Shown: positions 1 through 9,792 of the stretch, piece by piece
How positions within the stretch are numbered: position 1 is the first letter of the stretch
Layout of the letters: each line of letters opens with the position of its first letter
From: Nitrospirillum amazonense
GTDB taxonomy: Bacteria > Pseudomonadota > Alphaproteobacteria > Azospirillales > Azospirillaceae
Length of the DNA stretch: 64,000 nucleotides
Direction of reading: 5' to 3'
NCBI RefSeq assembly: GCF_007828035.1
Contig: NZ_VITV01000008.1
Span: forward strand, 186,001-250,000
Translations under genes and position numbers: made by a program
Notes under the pieces: generated by a model
Databases searched by the model: none
What the model saw: the letters and a program-made list of their open reading frames with translations, nothing else
What the model was told of the DNA's origin: nothing

Positions 1-1166
1 AGCCAGGTCGATACCAGCGGCGTGAAGCCGCCGAACAGCGCCGTCGCCAGGCTGTAGGCCAGGGAGAACCCCACCGTCCGCACCTCCGGGGGCATGACCT
101 CCGTCAGCGCCACCAGGGCCGCCGCATTGTAACTGGCGTAGAGGAAGGACAACCACAGCTCGGCCACCAGCATGGTGCCGAAGCTGACGTCATGGACCAG
201 CCAGTTCAGCACCGGATACGCCGTCAGCATGGCCAGGATGGTGAAGGCCATCAGCAGAGGCCGGCGGCCCACCTTGTCGGACAGCGCCCCCATCACCGGC
301 AGCCAGATGAAATTGGACAGGCCGACGCAAAAGGTGAGCAGCAGGCTTTGCCCGGCATCGAGCTTCAGCACGCTTTTGCCATAGGTCGGCGCATAGACGG
401 TGATGAGGTAGAAGGACACCGTGGTCATCACCACCATCATCATGCCGGCCAGCACCAGCCGCCAGTTCGCGGCGATGGACCGGACGATCTCCCGAAAGGT
501 GGGACGATGCCGCCGGTGCTGGAATTCCGCCGTCTCCTCCAGCGAGCGGCGGATGACGAAGATCACCGGCACGATCAGGCAGCCGATGAAGAAAGGTATG
601 CGCCAGGCCCAGTCGTGGATTTGCTCCGGCGTCAAAATCCGGCTCAGCCCATAGCCGATGAGGGCAGCGGCCATGATGGCCGCCTGCTGGCTGGCGGATT
701 GCCAGCTGACGTAAAAGCCTTTGCGGCCCGGCGTGGCCATTTCCGACAGGTAGACAGAGACGCCGCCCATCTCCACGCCGGCGGAGAAACCCTGCAGCAG
801 ACGGCCGATCAGCACCAGGGCGGGGGCCAGCAGCCCGATGCTGGCGTAACCTGGCACGAAGGCGATCAGCACCGTGCCCAGCGCCATAATGGCCAGCGTC
901 ACCACCAGGCCCTTGCGGCGCCCGATCCTGTCGATGTAGCTGCCCAGGATGACGGCCCCCACAGGCCGCATCAGGAATCCGGCGCCAAAGGTGGCGAAGG
1001 TCAGCATCAGCGACGCGGTGTCGTCGCCGCTGGGGAAAAACGTGCTCGCGATATAGGGCGCGTAGAAGCCGTAAAGGAAGAAATCGAACATCTCCAGGAA
1101 GTTGCCACTGGTCACACGCAGCACTGTGGCCAGCCTGGACGGCTGCTTGGCATTGGAACTCGGCAT
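1..1166 (-). CDS. MHS-family MFS carboxylate/proton symporter, 3' end outside window
   Basis: Inner-membrane transporter of the metabolite:H+ symporter branch of the major facilitator superfamily, resembling citrate/tricarballylate symporters such as TcuC and CitA. About 388 residues are visible from an ATG at 1166; the C-terminus lies beyond the window edge. The N-terminus has the family-typical [15 protein letters not shown] stretch. The loop motif DRIGRRKG (residues ~80) and a second copy SDKVGRRP in the second half are the two MFS A-motifs. It starts 11 bases after the stop of the periplasmic binding protein gene, so the two form an operon read away from the LysR gene. The substrate is inferred from family resemblance; a tricarboxylate or dicarboxylate is most likely. 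Confidence 0.85.
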   Translation of the reverse strand, partial: MPSSNAKQPSRLATVLRVTSGNFLEMFDFFLYGFYAPYIASTFFPSGDDTASLMLTFATFGAGFLMRPVGAVILGSYIDRIGRRKGLVVTLAIMALGTVLIAFVPGYASIGLLAPALVLIGRLLQGFSAGVEMGGVSVYLSEMATPGRKGFYVSWQSASQQAAIMAAALIGYGLSRILTPEQIHDWAWRIPFFIGCLIVPVIFVIRRSLEETAEFQHRRHRPTFREIVRSIAANWRLVLAGMMMVVMTTVSFYLITVYAPTYGKSVLKLDAGQSLLLTFCVGLSNFIWLPVMGALSDKVGRRPLLMAFTILAMLTAYPVLNWLVHDVSFGTMLVAELWLSFLYASYNAAALVALTEVMPPEVRTVGFSLAYSLATALFGGFTPLVSTW

Positions 1167-1177
1167 GGAAGCGATCC

Positions 1178-1981
1178 TCAGCGGGGGGCTGCGGTGGCGG
1201 GCACCAGCCCGGATTTGGTGATCAGCGACGCGGCGTCGGGCGAGGACAGGAACGCGGTCAGGTCCTCGGCCGCCTGCGTTTCCCGTGTTCCGGCAACGAT
1301 GCCGATGGAAAACGGTGTCACCTTCTGCGCCTCATCGGGCAAGGGCCCGACGATGTCGATGCCGGACAGCGGCAATAATTCGCTGATCTGCTGGAAGCCG
1401 ATCTCCGCCTCGCCGCGGGCGACGACGTTGCCGACCGGCTCCGCCGGGATCATCCGCGCCTTGTCCCTCATGGCGTCGGCGATGCCCAGGCGCTTGAAGA
1501 GGACCGTGGACAGGAAGACACCGCTGGCGCTGTCGGAATAGGCGACCGACTTGGCGTCCAGCAGCACCTTCTTCAAGGACGCCACGGTCGAGATGTCCGG
1601 ATGGGGCGCGCCGGCCTTCACGGCCAGGCCGATCTTGGACAGGGCCAGGACCCGGTGGTCCAGATCCATCACCTGCCCGTCCCGCACCAGCGCTTCAAGG
1701 CTGTCGCCCACCATGATGACGACATCGATATCCTGATGCTGGCGCAGCCGATTGGGGATGGCCTCCGGCGTGTCCCCCATGGACGGGCCCCACACCGAGA
1801 CCAGCGTGTGCCCGGTGCGTTTTTCGAATTCCGGCGCCAGGGCCTTATACGCGGCGGCGAAGCCACCGGAACTGGCGACGTGCAGTTCCGCGGCGTTGGC
1901 CGACAGCGGCGACAACGCCAGCAGCAGGGCGAACGCACGCGACATGACGCCGCCCGCGGAACGCGGGACACTTCCGGTCAT
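1178..1981 (-). CDS. ModA-like periplasmic substrate-binding protein
   Basis: A 267-residue exported protein of the type 2 periplasmic binding fold, closest in character to molybdate-binding ModA proteins. The N-terminal ~30 residues form a signal peptide ending in [27 protein letters not shown] follows, the usual first strand and helix of this fold, and later segments around [10 protein letters not shown] and [12 protein letters not shown] also fit it. I start it at the ATG at 1981 because GGAGGA sits 8 bases upstream. No ABC permease or ATPase follows; the next gene is an MHS symporter, so binding of an organic anion rather than molybdate is possible. Proteins of this kind next to LysR genes are often annotated only as substrate-binding protein. 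Confidence 0.75.
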   Translation of the reverse strand: MTGSVPRSAGGVMSRAFALLLALSPLSANAAELHVASSGGFAAAYKALAPEFEKRTGHTLVSVWGPSMGDTPEAIPNRLRQHQDIDVVIMVGDSLEALVRDGQVMDLDHRVLALSKIGLAVKAGAPHPDISTVASLKKVLLDAKSVAYSDSASGVFLSTVLFKRLGIADAMRDKARMIPAEPVGNVVARGEAEIGFQQISELLPLSGIDIVGPLPDEAQKVTPFSIGIVAGTRETQAAEDLTAFLSSPDAASLITKSGLVPATAAPR

Positions 1982-2066
1982 CACCGTCTCCTCCGGTTTT
2001 AATATCGCCGCCATTGTGGAATGCCGGCGACCGGACAGGAATTGCATTTATCTTCTCAATTAATAA

Positions 2067-2079
2067 TGATGGTGCATCA
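2067..2079. promoter_or_regulatory. LysR-type operator candidate (T-N11-A dyad)
   Basis: TGATG-GTG-CATCA is a perfect 5-base dyad whose outer bases make the T-N11-A pattern bound by LysR proteins. It lies 16 bases before the LysR start codon and 86 bases before the divergent binding-protein start, in the only intergenic space of this divergon. An autoregulatory or recall site is inferred; no footprint can be seen from sequence. Confidence 0.4.
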
Positions 2080-2094
2080 ATTGGAGCGCGTGGC

Positions 2095-2991
2095 ATGCGG
2101 CTGGATTTCGAGTTTGGGGAGGTGCTGGCCTTCGTCACAGTGGCGCAGACGCTGAACTTCCGCGCGGCGGCGGACAGGCTGCACCTATCCCAGCCCGCCT
2201 TAAGCCGGCGGGTGGAGAAGCTGGAGGCGGCGCTGGAGATGCGCCTGCTGGAGCGCACGACGCGCAAGGTGGACTTGACGGAGGCCGGCCGTCAGTTCCT
2301 GAACCACGCCGTCGTCATCCTGGAAGAGTTGGAATTAGCACGCGCGAGCATGGTAGAGCGCGCCAGCCGGGCCAAGCAGCTGGTGACGGTGGCCTGCGTG
2401 CCTTCCGTGGCCAACCATGTGTTGCCCGGCATCCTGCGCCTATACGCCCAAACCCATCCGGGAGTACGCATCCGCATCATCGATGAAAGCGCCGGCAAGG
2501 TGCTAGATGCCGTGATGGGGGGCGAGGCCGATATCGGGATCAGTTTCCTGGGTGCCCAGAACGCGGAGGTGGATTTCATTCCCATCCGCAGCGAACCCTA
2601 TGTGCTGGCGGTACGCCGGGACCATCCCCTGGCGGCGGCAGCGGCGGCCCGCTGGGACAGCCTGGAGGCCGAACGCCTGATCGCTGTCTCGCTGAACAGC
2701 GGCAACCGCATCCTGATCGAGAACGTGCTGGCCGGCCTGCCGCGGCGGCCCACCATCCATTATGAGGCCAATCATGTCGCCGGGGCGCTGGGCCTTGTAT
2801 CGGCCGGGCTGGGGGTGGCGGTGCTGCCCGCGCTGGCCCTGGCCAACAACGCCTATCCGGGGCTGGTGGGCATACCGATGCGGGACCCTGAACTCAGCCG
2901 CACTCTAGGCCTGGTCACCCGCGCCGGCACGCGCCTGAGCCAGCCCGCGTCCGCCCTTCACGACCTGATCTTGCAAAAGATCGGCGAATAA
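2095..2991 (+). CDS. LysR-family transcriptional regulator
   Basis: A 298-residue LysR regulator. The N-terminal winged helix (residues ~1-65) carries the family pattern NFRAAADRLHLSQPALSRRVEKLEAALEMRLLERTTRKVDLTEAG. The rest is an effector-binding domain of the substrate-binding fold. The ATG at 2095 is preferred over an upstream in-frame start because GGAG lies 8 bases before it and the helix-turn-helix is then at the usual distance from the N-terminus. It is divergent from the ModA-like protein/MHS transporter pair and probably controls it. Its stop is 8 bases from the convergent stop of the HMG-CoA lyase gene. Confidence 0.92.
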   Translation: MRLDFEFGEVLAFVTVAQTLNFRAAADRLHLSQPALSRRVEKLEAALEMRLLERTTRKVDLTEAGRQFLNHAVVILEELELARASMVERASRAKQLVTVACVPSVANHVLPGILRLYAQTHPGVRIRIIDESAGKVLDAVMGGEADIGISFLGAQNAEVDFIPIRSEPYVLAVRRDHPLAAAAAARWDSLEAERLIAVSLNSGNRILIENVLAGLPRRPTIHYEANHVAGALGLVSAGLGVAVLPALALANNAYPGLVGIPMRDPELSRTLGLVTRAGTRLSQPASALHDLILQKIGE

Positions 2992-2998
2992 CCGCCCC

Positions 2999-3901
2999 TC
3001 AGCCCGCCTTGGCCAGCAGGGCGCGGCCGGCGCGGCTGGCGTTAGGGCGGCCAATGGCGTCGGAGATCCAGCCGCCGATGACGGACAGGGCGTCGAGGTC
3101 CACGGCCGTCGACAGGCCCTGCCCTTCCAGCATGTAGACCACGTCCTCCGTCGCCACGTTGCCGGTGGCGCCCTTGGCATAGGGGCAGCCGCCGAGGCCG
3201 GCGACGGAGCTGTCGATGACCCGGATGCCTTCATCCAGGCAGGCCAACAGGTTGGCCAGGGCCTGGCCGTAGGTGTCGTGGAAATGCGCGGCCAGCCGAG
3301 ACACCGGCACCTCTTCGGCCACGCGCCGGATCAGGGCCGCCGCCTTGGCCGGCGTGCCCACGCCGATGGTGTCGCCGAGGGAGATTTCGGCGCAGCCCAG
3401 CTCCACCAGGCGGGCCGATACCTCCGCCACCTTGGCGGGGTCGATCGCGCCCTCATAGGGGCATCCCAGCACGCAGGAGACATAGCCGCGCACGGCGATG
3501 CCGTTGTCGCGCGCCAGGCGCGTCACGGGGGCGAAGCGGTCCAGGCTCTCGGCGATGGAACAATTGATGTTGCGCTGGGAAAAGGCCTCCGACGCGGCGG
3601 CGAAGACGGCGATTTCCGTCACGCCGGCCGCCAGCGCCTGGGTGAAGCCACGCTCATTGGGCACCAGCACGGGGTAGCCGACGCCCGCCTTTCGCTGGAT
3701 GCGGGCCAGCACGTCGGCCGTGTCGGCCATCTGCGGCACCCATTTGGGCGAGACGAAGGCCCCGGCCTCCACCACCGCCAGGCCGGTGGCCGACAGGCGG
3801 TCGATCAGGGCCACCTTGGTGTCGGTGGGCACCAGCGCCGCCTCGTTCTGCAGGCCATCGCGGGGACCGACCTCGACGATACGGATGGCAGGACCACTCA
3901 T
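2999..3901 (-). CDS. mvaB: Hydroxymethylglutaryl-CoA lyase
   Basis: Cleaves (S)-HMG-CoA to acetoacetate and acetyl-CoA, the last step of leucine/isovalerate catabolism. The 300-residue length is normal for the bacterial enzyme. Visible hallmarks are the N-terminal EVGPRDGLQNE segment (metal/substrate site), the HFHDT motif supplying metal-binding histidine and aspartate, and the glycine-rich active-site loop GGCPYAKGATGN that holds the catalytic cysteine. Its ATG overlaps the TGA of mccA by four bases, indicating translational coupling. It is the last gene of the liu operon (liuE position) and ends 8 bases from the convergent LysR gene. Confidence 0.96.
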   Translation of the reverse strand: MSGPAIRIVEVGPRDGLQNEAALVPTDTKVALIDRLSATGLAVVEAGAFVSPKWVPQMADTADVLARIQRKAGVGYPVLVPNERGFTQALAAGVTEIAVFAAASEAFSQRNINCSIAESLDRFAPVTRLARDNGIAVRGYVSCVLGCPYEGAIDPAKVAEVSARLVELGCAEISLGDTIGVGTPAKAAALIRRVAEEVPVSRLAAHFHDTYGQALANLLACLDEGIRVIDSSVAGLGGCPYAKGATGNVATEDVVYMLEGQGLSTAVDLDALSVIGGWISDAIGRPNASRAGRALLAKAG

Positions 3902-5934
3902 GCCTCATCCCCTTTCACGATGATCAGCTCAGCACCGTCCGGCACCTGGTCGCCCACGGTATAGCGCACGGCTTCCACCGTGCCGGGCCCTTGCGCCTTG
4001 ATGGTGTGCTCCATCTTCATGGCCTCCAGCACCACCAGGCCCTGGCCCTTCTCCACCCGGTCCCCGGCCGCCACCAGCACGGCGATCACCTTGCCCGGCA
4101 TGGGCGCCACCAGGCGGCCACCGCCGCCGGCATCGACCACACCAACGTCCAGCGGGTCGATCTGGGTCAGGCGGTGATGTCGGCCGGGGCGGAACAGGTC
4201 CAGCTCCCGCGCCCGGCGCGACCACCCGGCCGTCAGGCGGCGCCCGCCGACCTCGGCCACCAGGCGGCCATCCGCCGCGAAGCGGGCATTCCCCGCCAGT
4301 TCCTGGCCACTGGGCAGGGTGATGTCGAAGCCGCCATCGCGCCGGCGGCGGGCCCGCACCTCCTGCGGCTCAGCGCCCTCGCGCCCATCGGTGAAGGTCA
4401 GGATCTCCGCCACGGCGTCGTTCAGGCGCCAGCTGTCCGCCATGGCCCAGGGGCTCCACGGGTCGTTGGTCCGAGCGGCCGCGGCTGCCGTCTCCGCCTC
4501 GCGCTCCAGCAGCACGCCCAAGGCAGCCAGCGCCAGCACGTCATCGTCAGGAGCGGCCGGCGCGGGCAGCAGGTCGGCCTGGTATCGCTCGATGAAGCGG
4601 GTATCGAGGTCGGCCGCCAGAAAGGCAGGATGGCCGGCGATGGACGCCAGGAAGGGGATGTTGGCGGCCAGGCCGCCCACTTCCGTACCCGCCAGGGCCT
4701 GGCGCAGGCGCCGCACCGCGGCGGGGCGGTCCACGTCCCAGACGATCAGCTTGGCGATCATGGGGTCATAGTGGATGGAAATGGCGTCGCCCTGGCGCAC
4801 CCCCGTGTCCACACGCACATGCGACCCCGCTTCCGGGAAGCGCAGGTGCGACAGGGTGCCGGTCTGCGGCAGGAAACCCTTGTCTGGATCCTCGGCGTAG
4901 AGGCGCACCTCGATGGCGTGGCCGGTCACCGCCAGCTGATCCTGGTTCAGCGGCAGGGCGCCGCCGGCCGCCACCCGCAACTGCCACTCCACCAGATCCT
5001 GCCCGGTGATGTACTCCGTCACCGGATGTTCGACCTGCAGGCGGGTGTTCATCTCCATGAAGTAGAAACGGCCGTCGCCGCCCGTCTCCACCGGGTCCAG
5101 CAAAAATTCCACCGTGCCGGCGCCGACATAGCCGATGGCCTTGGCCGCCGCCACGGCCGCCGCCCCCATCTCCTGCCGCAGCTCCAGCGGCAGGTTGGGC
5201 GCCGGCGCCTCCTCCACCACCTTCTGGTGGCGGCGCTGGATGGAACAGTCACGCTCGAACAGGTAGACGCAGTTGCCGTGGCTGTCGGCGAAGACCTGGA
5301 TTTCCACATGGCGCGGCCGGCCTAGGTACTTCTCGATCAACACCCGGTCGTTGCCGAAGGCGGCCTGTGCCTCGCGCTTGGCGGAGGCCAGCTGCTCGTG
5401 AAAGTCCTCGGCCGAGGTGGCGACCTTCATGCCCTTGCCGCCGCCGCCGGCCGACGCCTTGATCAGCACGGGGAAGCCGATGCGGGCCGCCTCCGCCGCC
5501 AGCACGCCGCTGTTCTGCTCCTCCCCATGGTAACCAGGCACCAGGGGGACGCCGGCGGTTTCCATCAGGGCCTTGGCCTCGGACTTGCCGCCCATGGCGC
5601 GGATGGCGCTGGCCGGCGGGCCGACGAAGATCAGGCCGGCGGCGGCGCAGGCCTCGGCGAAGCCGGCGTTTTCCGACAGGAAGCCATAGCCGGGGTGAAT
5701 GGCCTGGGCGCCGGTGCGGGCGGCCGCGTCCAGGATGGCGTCCATGCGCAGGTAGCTGTCCCGGGCCGGGGCGGCGCCAATGCGCAGCGCCTCATCCGCC
5801 AAGGCCACATGCAGCGCACCCGCGTCGGCGTCGGAATAGACCGCGACGGTGCGGATGCCCAGGCGGCGGGCCGTGCGGATGATGCGGCAGGCGATTTCAC
5901 CGCGGTTGGCGATCAGCAGCGTATCGATCATCAC
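3898..5934 (-). CDS. mccA: 3-methylcrotonyl-CoA carboxylase, biotin-carrying alpha subunit
   Basis: The 678-residue alpha subunit carboxylates its own biotin using ATP and bicarbonate, then hands CO2 to the beta subunit. The biotin carboxylase half (residues ~1-450) starts with LLIANRGEIACRI and contains the ATP-grasp loop KASAGGGGKGMKV and the EMNTRLQVEHPVTE active-site stretch. The C-terminal BCCP domain has the biotinylation motif EAMKMEH, with the target lysine near residue 640. It overlaps liuC at its start and mvaB at its stop by ATGA junctions. Neighbours mccB, ivd and mvaB fix the assignment to methylcrotonyl-CoA rather than acetyl- or propionyl-CoA carboxylase. Confidence 0.96.
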   Translation of the reverse strand: MMIDTLLIANRGEIACRIIRTARRLGIRTVAVYSDADAGALHVALADEALRIGAAPARDSYLRMDAILDAAARTGAQAIHPGYGFLSENAGFAEACAAAGLIFVGPPASAIRAMGGKSEAKALMETAGVPLVPGYHGEEQNSGVLAAEAARIGFPVLIKASAGGGGKGMKVATSAEDFHEQLASAKREAQAAFGNDRVLIEKYLGRPRHVEIQVFADSHGNCVYLFERDCSIQRRHQKVVEEAPAPNLPLELRQEMGAAAVAAAKAIGYVGAGTVEFLLDPVETGGDGRFYFMEMNTRLQVEHPVTEYITGQDLVEWQLRVAAGGALPLNQDQLAVTGHAIEVRLYAEDPDKGFLPQTGTLSHLRFPEAGSHVRVDTGVRQGDAISIHYDPMIAKLIVWDVDRPAAVRRLRQALAGTEVGGLAANIPFLASIAGHPAFLAADLDTRFIERYQADLLPAPAAPDDDVLALAALGVLLEREAETAAAAARTNDPWSPWAMADSWRLNDAVAEILTFTDGREGAEPQEVRARRRRDGGFDITLPSGQELAGNARFAADGRLVAEVGGRRLTAGWSRRARELDLFRPGRHHRLTQIDPLDVGVVDAGGGGRLVAPMPGKVIAVLVAAGDRVEKGQGLVVLEAMKMEHTIKAQGPGTVEAVRYTVGDQVPDGAELIIVKGDEA

Positions 5935-6728
5935 TTGTCCCCTGCAGGCTGGACCCAGGCGGCCTTGCGCTTTTCCAGAAAGGCGGAAACACCCTCCCGC
6001 CCCTCGTCACTGGCCCGGATGCGGGCGATGCGTTCCGCCGTGTCGCTGATCAGCGCGTCGGTGACCGGCTGGTTGGCGCAGTCGAAGACCAGCTGCTTGG
6101 CGGCCGCCTGGGCAACGGGGCCCCCCTCGCCCAGGCGCTTCACCAGCGTGGCCACGGCCTCGTCCAGCTGGTCGGCCGGCACCACCTGGTGCACTAGGCC
6201 CGCCGCCTGGGCATCCGCCGCGCTGAAGCGCTCCGCCGTCAGGAAATAGCGGCGGCAGGCACGCTCTCCCATGGCGGCCACGACATAGGGGCCGATGGTG
6301 GCCGGGATCAGGCCCAGCTTGACCTCCGACAGGCAGAAGGTGGCGCCCTCGGCCGCGACGGCGATGTCGCAGCAGGCCACCAAGCCCACGCCGCCGCCGA
6401 AGGCCGCCCCGTGCACCACGGCGATGGTGGGTTTGGGGCAGCGGTTCAGGGTGCGCAGCATGGTGGCCAGGCCCAGCGCGTCGGCGTGGTTCTGGTCGCG
6501 GGTATAGCCCGCCATGCGCCGCATCCAGTCCAGGTCCGCCCCGGCGGAGAAGCTGGGGCCATTGCCCTTCAGCAGGATGACGCGCACGTCCGGGTCACGG
6601 CCCAGCTGGTCGAACAGCTGGGTCAGCTCGGCGATCACGCCCTCGTTGAAGGCATTGTGCAGGGCCGGCCGGTCCAGGGTGACGGTGGCGGTCCCGGCTT
6701 GATCCACTGTGGCAAGAACATCGGTCAT
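5931..6728 (-). CDS. liuC: Enoyl-CoA hydratase, probable methylglutaconyl-CoA hydratase
   Basis: A crotonase-fold enzyme of 265 residues. In this operon it should hydrate 3-methylglutaconyl-CoA to HMG-CoA, the step between the carboxylase and the lyase. The oxyanion-hole segments are seen as GPSFSAGADLDWM and HGAAFGGGVGLVACCDIA, with the catalytic-glutamate segment FCLSEVKLGLIPATIGPYV after them. The ATG at 6728 is chosen because the crotonase fold begins directly after it; in-frame codons further upstream run into mccB. It starts 10 bases after the mccB stop and its stop overlaps the mccA start. The exact substrate rests on operon context. Confidence 0.93.
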   Translation of the reverse strand: MTDVLATVDQAGTATVTLDRPALHNAFNEGVIAELTQLFDQLGRDPDVRVILLKGNGPSFSAGADLDWMRRMAGYTRDQNHADALGLATMLRTLNRCPKPTIAVVHGAAFGGGVGLVACCDIAVAAEGATFCLSEVKLGLIPATIGPYVVAAMGERACRRYFLTAERFSAADAQAAGLVHQVVPADQLDEAVATLVKRLGEGGPVAQAAAKQLVFDCANQPVTDALISDTAERIARIRASDEGREGVSAFLEKRKAAWVQPAGDK

Positions 6729-6738
6729 GGTCTTGATC

Positions 6739-8361
6739 TCACATCCGGAAGACGCCGTAGGTGGTCGGCTCCCCCCTATTGACGTCAGGGGCTGCATTGA
6801 GGGCGGCGGACAAGGACAGCGCCAGCACCATCCGCGTCTCCGCGGGGTCGATGATGCCGTCATCCCACAGGCGGGCGCTGGCGTAATAGGGATGGCCCTG
6901 GTGTTCGTACTGGGCGCGGATGGGGGCCTTGAACGCCTCCTCCTCCTCGGCACTCCAGGTTTTGCCCTGGGCCTCCAGGCCATCGCGCTTCACCGTGGCC
7001 AGGACGCCGGCAGCCTGCTCCCCGCCCATGACGCTGATGCGGGCATTGGGCCACATGTAGAGGAAGCGGGGGGAATAGCCCCGGCCGCACATGCCGTAAT
7101 TGCCGGCACCGAAGCTGCCACCGATGATGACGGTGAACTTGGGCACCTTGGCGCAGGCCACGGCCGTCACCAGCTTGGCGCCGTCCTTGGCGATGCCGGC
7201 GTTCTCATACTTCTGCCCGACCATGAAACCGGTGATATTCTGCAGGAAAATCAGCGGGATGCCGCGCTGATTGCACAGCTCGATGAAATGCGCGCCCTTC
7301 AGCGCGCTTTCCGAGAACAGGATGCCGTTGTTGGCGATGATGCCCACGGGATAGCCCCACAGGTGGGCGAAGCCGCAGACCAGGGTGGCGCCGTACAACT
7401 GCTTGAACTCATCGAACTCCGATCCGTCGACCAGGCGGGCGATGATCTCGCGCACGTCGAAGGGCTTGCGGCTGTCGGTGGGGATGATGCCGTAGATTTC
7501 CTCCGCCGCGTACTTGGGTGCCACCGGTTCGCGGAGCGCCAGGGCCGGCGCCTTAACGCGGTTCAAATTGCCGACGATGCGCCGGGCGATGGCCAGGGCG
7601 TGGGCGTCGTTCTGGGCCAGATGATCGGTGACGCCGCTGGTGCGGCTGTGCACGTCGGCGCCGCCCAGATCCTCGGCACTCACCACCTCACCGGTGGCGG
7701 CCTTCACCAGGGGCGGCCCGCCGAGGAAGATGGTGCCCTGGTTGCGGACGATGATGGACTCGTCCGCCATGGCCGGGACATAGGCGCCGCCCGCCGTGCA
7801 GCTGCCCATGACCACGGCGATCTGCGGGATGCCGGCGGCCGACATGGTGGCCTGGTTGTAGAAGATGCGGCCGAAATGGTCGCGGTCGGGGAACACCTCG
7901 TCCTGGTTGGGCAGGTTGGCGCCACCGCTGTCCACCAGATAGACGCACGGCAGGTTGTTTTCCCGCGCGATCTCCTGCGCCCGCAGGTGCTTCTTCACCG
8001 TCAGGGGGTAGTAGGTGCCGCCCTTGACCGTGGCGTCGTTGGCCACCACCACGCACTCGGTGCCCGAGACGCGGCCGATGCCGGTCAGGATGCCGGCGGC
8101 CGGCACCACGTCGTCATAGACGCCGTGGGCGGCCAGCTGCGAAAACTCCAGCCAGGGGCTGCCCGGGTCCAGCAGGTGGCGCACCCGGTCACGGGGCAGC
8201 AGCTTGCCGCGCGACAGGTGCTTGGCCCGCGCCTTCTCACCCCCGCCCTGCTTGATGCCGGTGACGGTGGTGTGCAGGTCGTCGACCAGGGCGCGCATGG
8301 CCGCGACATTGTCGGCGTAGGCGGCGGCGCGGGTGTCGATCTGGGAAATCAGCTGGGGCAT
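6739..8361 (-). CDS. mccB: 3-methylcrotonyl-CoA carboxylase, carboxyltransferase beta subunit
   Basis: The 540-residue carboxyltransferase subunit moves CO2 from biotin to 3-methylcrotonyl-CoA, making 3-methylglutaconyl-CoA. It has the two crotonase-like halves of the acyl-CoA carboxylase beta family. Recognisable segments are [19 protein letters not shown] and [16 protein letters not shown] in the N half, and [20 protein letters not shown] and [19 protein letters not shown] in the C half. The [13 protein letters not shown] and [11 protein letters not shown] segments are typical of MccB. It lies 59 bases downstream of ivd in the same operon and partners with MccA two genes on. Confidence 0.96.
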   Translation of the reverse strand: MPQLISQIDTRAAAYADNVAAMRALVDDLHTTVTGIKQGGGEKARAKHLSRGKLLPRDRVRHLLDPGSPWLEFSQLAAHGVYDDVVPAAGILTGIGRVSGTECVVVANDATVKGGTYYPLTVKKHLRAQEIARENNLPCVYLVDSGGANLPNQDEVFPDRDHFGRIFYNQATMSAAGIPQIAVVMGSCTAGGAYVPAMADESIIVRNQGTIFLGGPPLVKAATGEVVSAEDLGGADVHSRTSGVTDHLAQNDAHALAIARRIVGNLNRVKAPALALREPVAPKYAAEEIYGIIPTDSRKPFDVREIIARLVDGSEFDEFKQLYGATLVCGFAHLWGYPVGIIANNGILFSESALKGAHFIELCNQRGIPLIFLQNITGFMVGQKYENAGIAKDGAKLVTAVACAKVPKFTVIIGGSFGAGNYGMCGRGYSPRFLYMWPNARISVMGGEQAAGVLATVKRDGLEAQGKTWSAEEEEAFKAPIRAQYEHQGHPYYASARLWDDGIIDPAETRMVLALSLSAALNAAPDVNRGEPTTYGVFRM

Positions 8362-8420
8362 GACGCGGGTGTTCCCCCTTGTTGTCTCAGGCAGATGAGG
8401 TCGGCGGGCCGATGCGCCGG

Positions 8421-9599
8421 TCAGGTGGCGCTTTCGCGGAACAGTTCCCGGCCGATCAGCATGCGGCGGATCTCCGAGGTGCCGGCGCCGATCTCATACA
8501 GCTTGGCGTCGCGCAGCAGGCGGCCGGTGGCGTATTCGTTGATGTAGCCGTTGCCGCCCAGGATCTGGATGGCGTCCAGCGCGCATTTGGTGGCGCTTTC
8601 CGCCGCCAGCAGGATGGCCCCGGCCGCGTCCTTGCGGGTGATCTTCTTGGCGTCGGCCGCGCGGCCCACGGCATAGACGTAGGCGCGGGCGGAGTTCAGG
8701 GCCACGTACATGTCCGCGACCTTGCCCTGGATGAACTGGAACTCACCGATGGGCTGGCCGAACTGCTCCCGGTCATGGACATAGGGCACGACCACGTCCA
8801 GGCAGGCCTGCATGATGCCCAGGGGGCCGGCGGCCAGCACGGCCCGCTCATAATCCAGGCCGCTCATCAGCACGCGGACGCCGCCGCCCAGTTGGCCCAG
8901 GATGTTCTCCTCCGGCACTTCGCAGTCCTCAAACACCAGCTCGCCGGTGTGGCTGCCGCGCATGCCCAGCTTGTCCAGCTTCTGCGCGCAGGAGAAGCCC
9001 TTGAAGCCTTTCTCGATCAGGAAGGCGGTGATGCCCTTGGGGCCCGCCGACGGGTCGGTCTTGGCGTAGACCACCAGGGTGTCGGCGTCGGGGCCGTTGG
9101 TGATCCACATCTTGGTGCCGTTCAGGACGTAGCGGTCGCCCCGGCGCTCCGCCTTCAGCTTCATGGACACGACGTCGGAGCCGGCACCGGGCTCGCTCAT
9201 GGCCAGGGCGCCGACATGCTCGCCCGAGATCAGCTTGGGCAGGTAGCGGGTCTTCTGCTCGGGCCGGCCGTTCAGGCGGATCTGGTTGACGCACAGGTTG
9301 GAATGGGCGCCGTAGCTGAGGCCGACCGAGGCGGAGGCGCGGCTGATCTCCTCCATCGCCACCATGTGCTCGACATAGCCCATGGCCGCCCCGCCGTACT
9401 CCTCCTCCGCCGTCACGCCCAGCACGCCCAGGTCGCCCAGCTTGCGCCACAGGTCCATGGGGAACTGGTCCGTGCGGTCGATCTCCGCCGCGCGCGGGGC
9501 GATCTCGGCCGCCGAGAAGGACGCCACGGCGTCGCGCAACATGTCGGCGGTTTCGCCGAGGCCAAAATCCATGGTGGGGAACGCGGCGGAGATCGACAT
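8421..9599 (-). CDS. ivd: Isovaleryl-CoA dehydrogenase
   Basis: FAD-dependent acyl-CoA dehydrogenase of 392 residues; converts isovaleryl-CoA to 3-methylcrotonyl-CoA and passes electrons to ETF. Acyl-CoA dehydrogenase signatures are present: [11 protein letters not shown] near residue 133 and [33 protein letters not shown] near the C-terminus. The catalytic base sits in [15 protein letters not shown] at about Glu251. That position marks isovaleryl-CoA dehydrogenases, because most other family members carry the base near residue 370. It is the first gene of the liu operon, and its promoter region (9600-9792) is shared with a divergent TetR regulator. Confidence 0.96.
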   Translation of the reverse strand: MSISAAFPTMDFGLGETADMLRDAVASFSAAEIAPRAAEIDRTDQFPMDLWRKLGDLGVLGVTAEEEYGGAAMGYVEHMVAMEEISRASASVGLSYGAHSNLCVNQIRLNGRPEQKTRYLPKLISGEHVGALAMSEPGAGSDVVSMKLKAERRGDRYVLNGTKMWITNGPDADTLVVYAKTDPSAGPKGITAFLIEKGFKGFSCAQKLDKLGMRGSHTGELVFEDCEVPEENILGQLGGGVRVLMSGLDYERAVLAAGPLGIMQACLDVVVPYVHDREQFGQPIGEFQFIQGKVADMYVALNSARAYVYAVGRAADAKKITRKDAAGAILLAAESATKCALDAIQILGGNGYINEYATGRLLRDAKLYEIGAGTSEIRRMLIGRELFRESAT

Positions 9600-9643
9600 G
9601 GCGGGCTTGTCCTCCCTCAGGGAATGTGAGATTGCTTATTTAC

Positions 9644-9659
9644 AAACGGTCATACGTTT
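9644..9659. promoter_or_regulatory. Operator candidate AAACG-N6-CGTTT between ivd and TetR gene
   Basis: AAACGGTCATACGTTT is a perfect 5-base inverted repeat with a 6-base spacer, 45 bases upstream of the ivd start codon. The same half-site recurs at 9767-9774 before the TetR gene. The position fits repression of ivd by the divergent TetR protein. This is inferred from symmetry and placement. Confidence 0.45.
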
Positions 9660-9766
9660 CTTTCGGGCGGGCCGCAAGGGTGATTTAGGGACCAAATGGG
9701 GCGTGATCTTGACGGCCGCCACCCATGGCCCGAAAAGTCGCAAGGCCGGGACGGGCTAAGCCCCGG

Positions 9767-9774
9767 AAACGTTT
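9767..9774. promoter_or_regulatory. Second AAACG/CGTTT palindrome before the TetR gene
   Basis: AAACGTTT, an 8-base palindrome, lies 19 bases before the TetR start codon and repeats the half-site of the dyad at 9644-9659. It is a plausible autoregulatory site. Short palindromes arise by chance, so confidence is limited. Confidence 0.3.
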
Positions 9775-9792
9775 GAGATTGGATTTTTGAGC

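Noticed and set aside
192-1541. A 449-codon plus-strand open frame, rich in His, Gln and Gly.
   Set aside because: It is antisense to the MHS transporter and the ModA-like gene, whose minus-strand products have clear family motifs. The composition is that of a high-GC shadow frame.
6709-8547. A 612-codon plus-strand open frame opposite mccB.
   Set aside because: mccB on the minus strand has complete carboxyltransferase motifs; the plus frame has no domain and the usual Gly/Ala/His/Val bias of an antisense frame.
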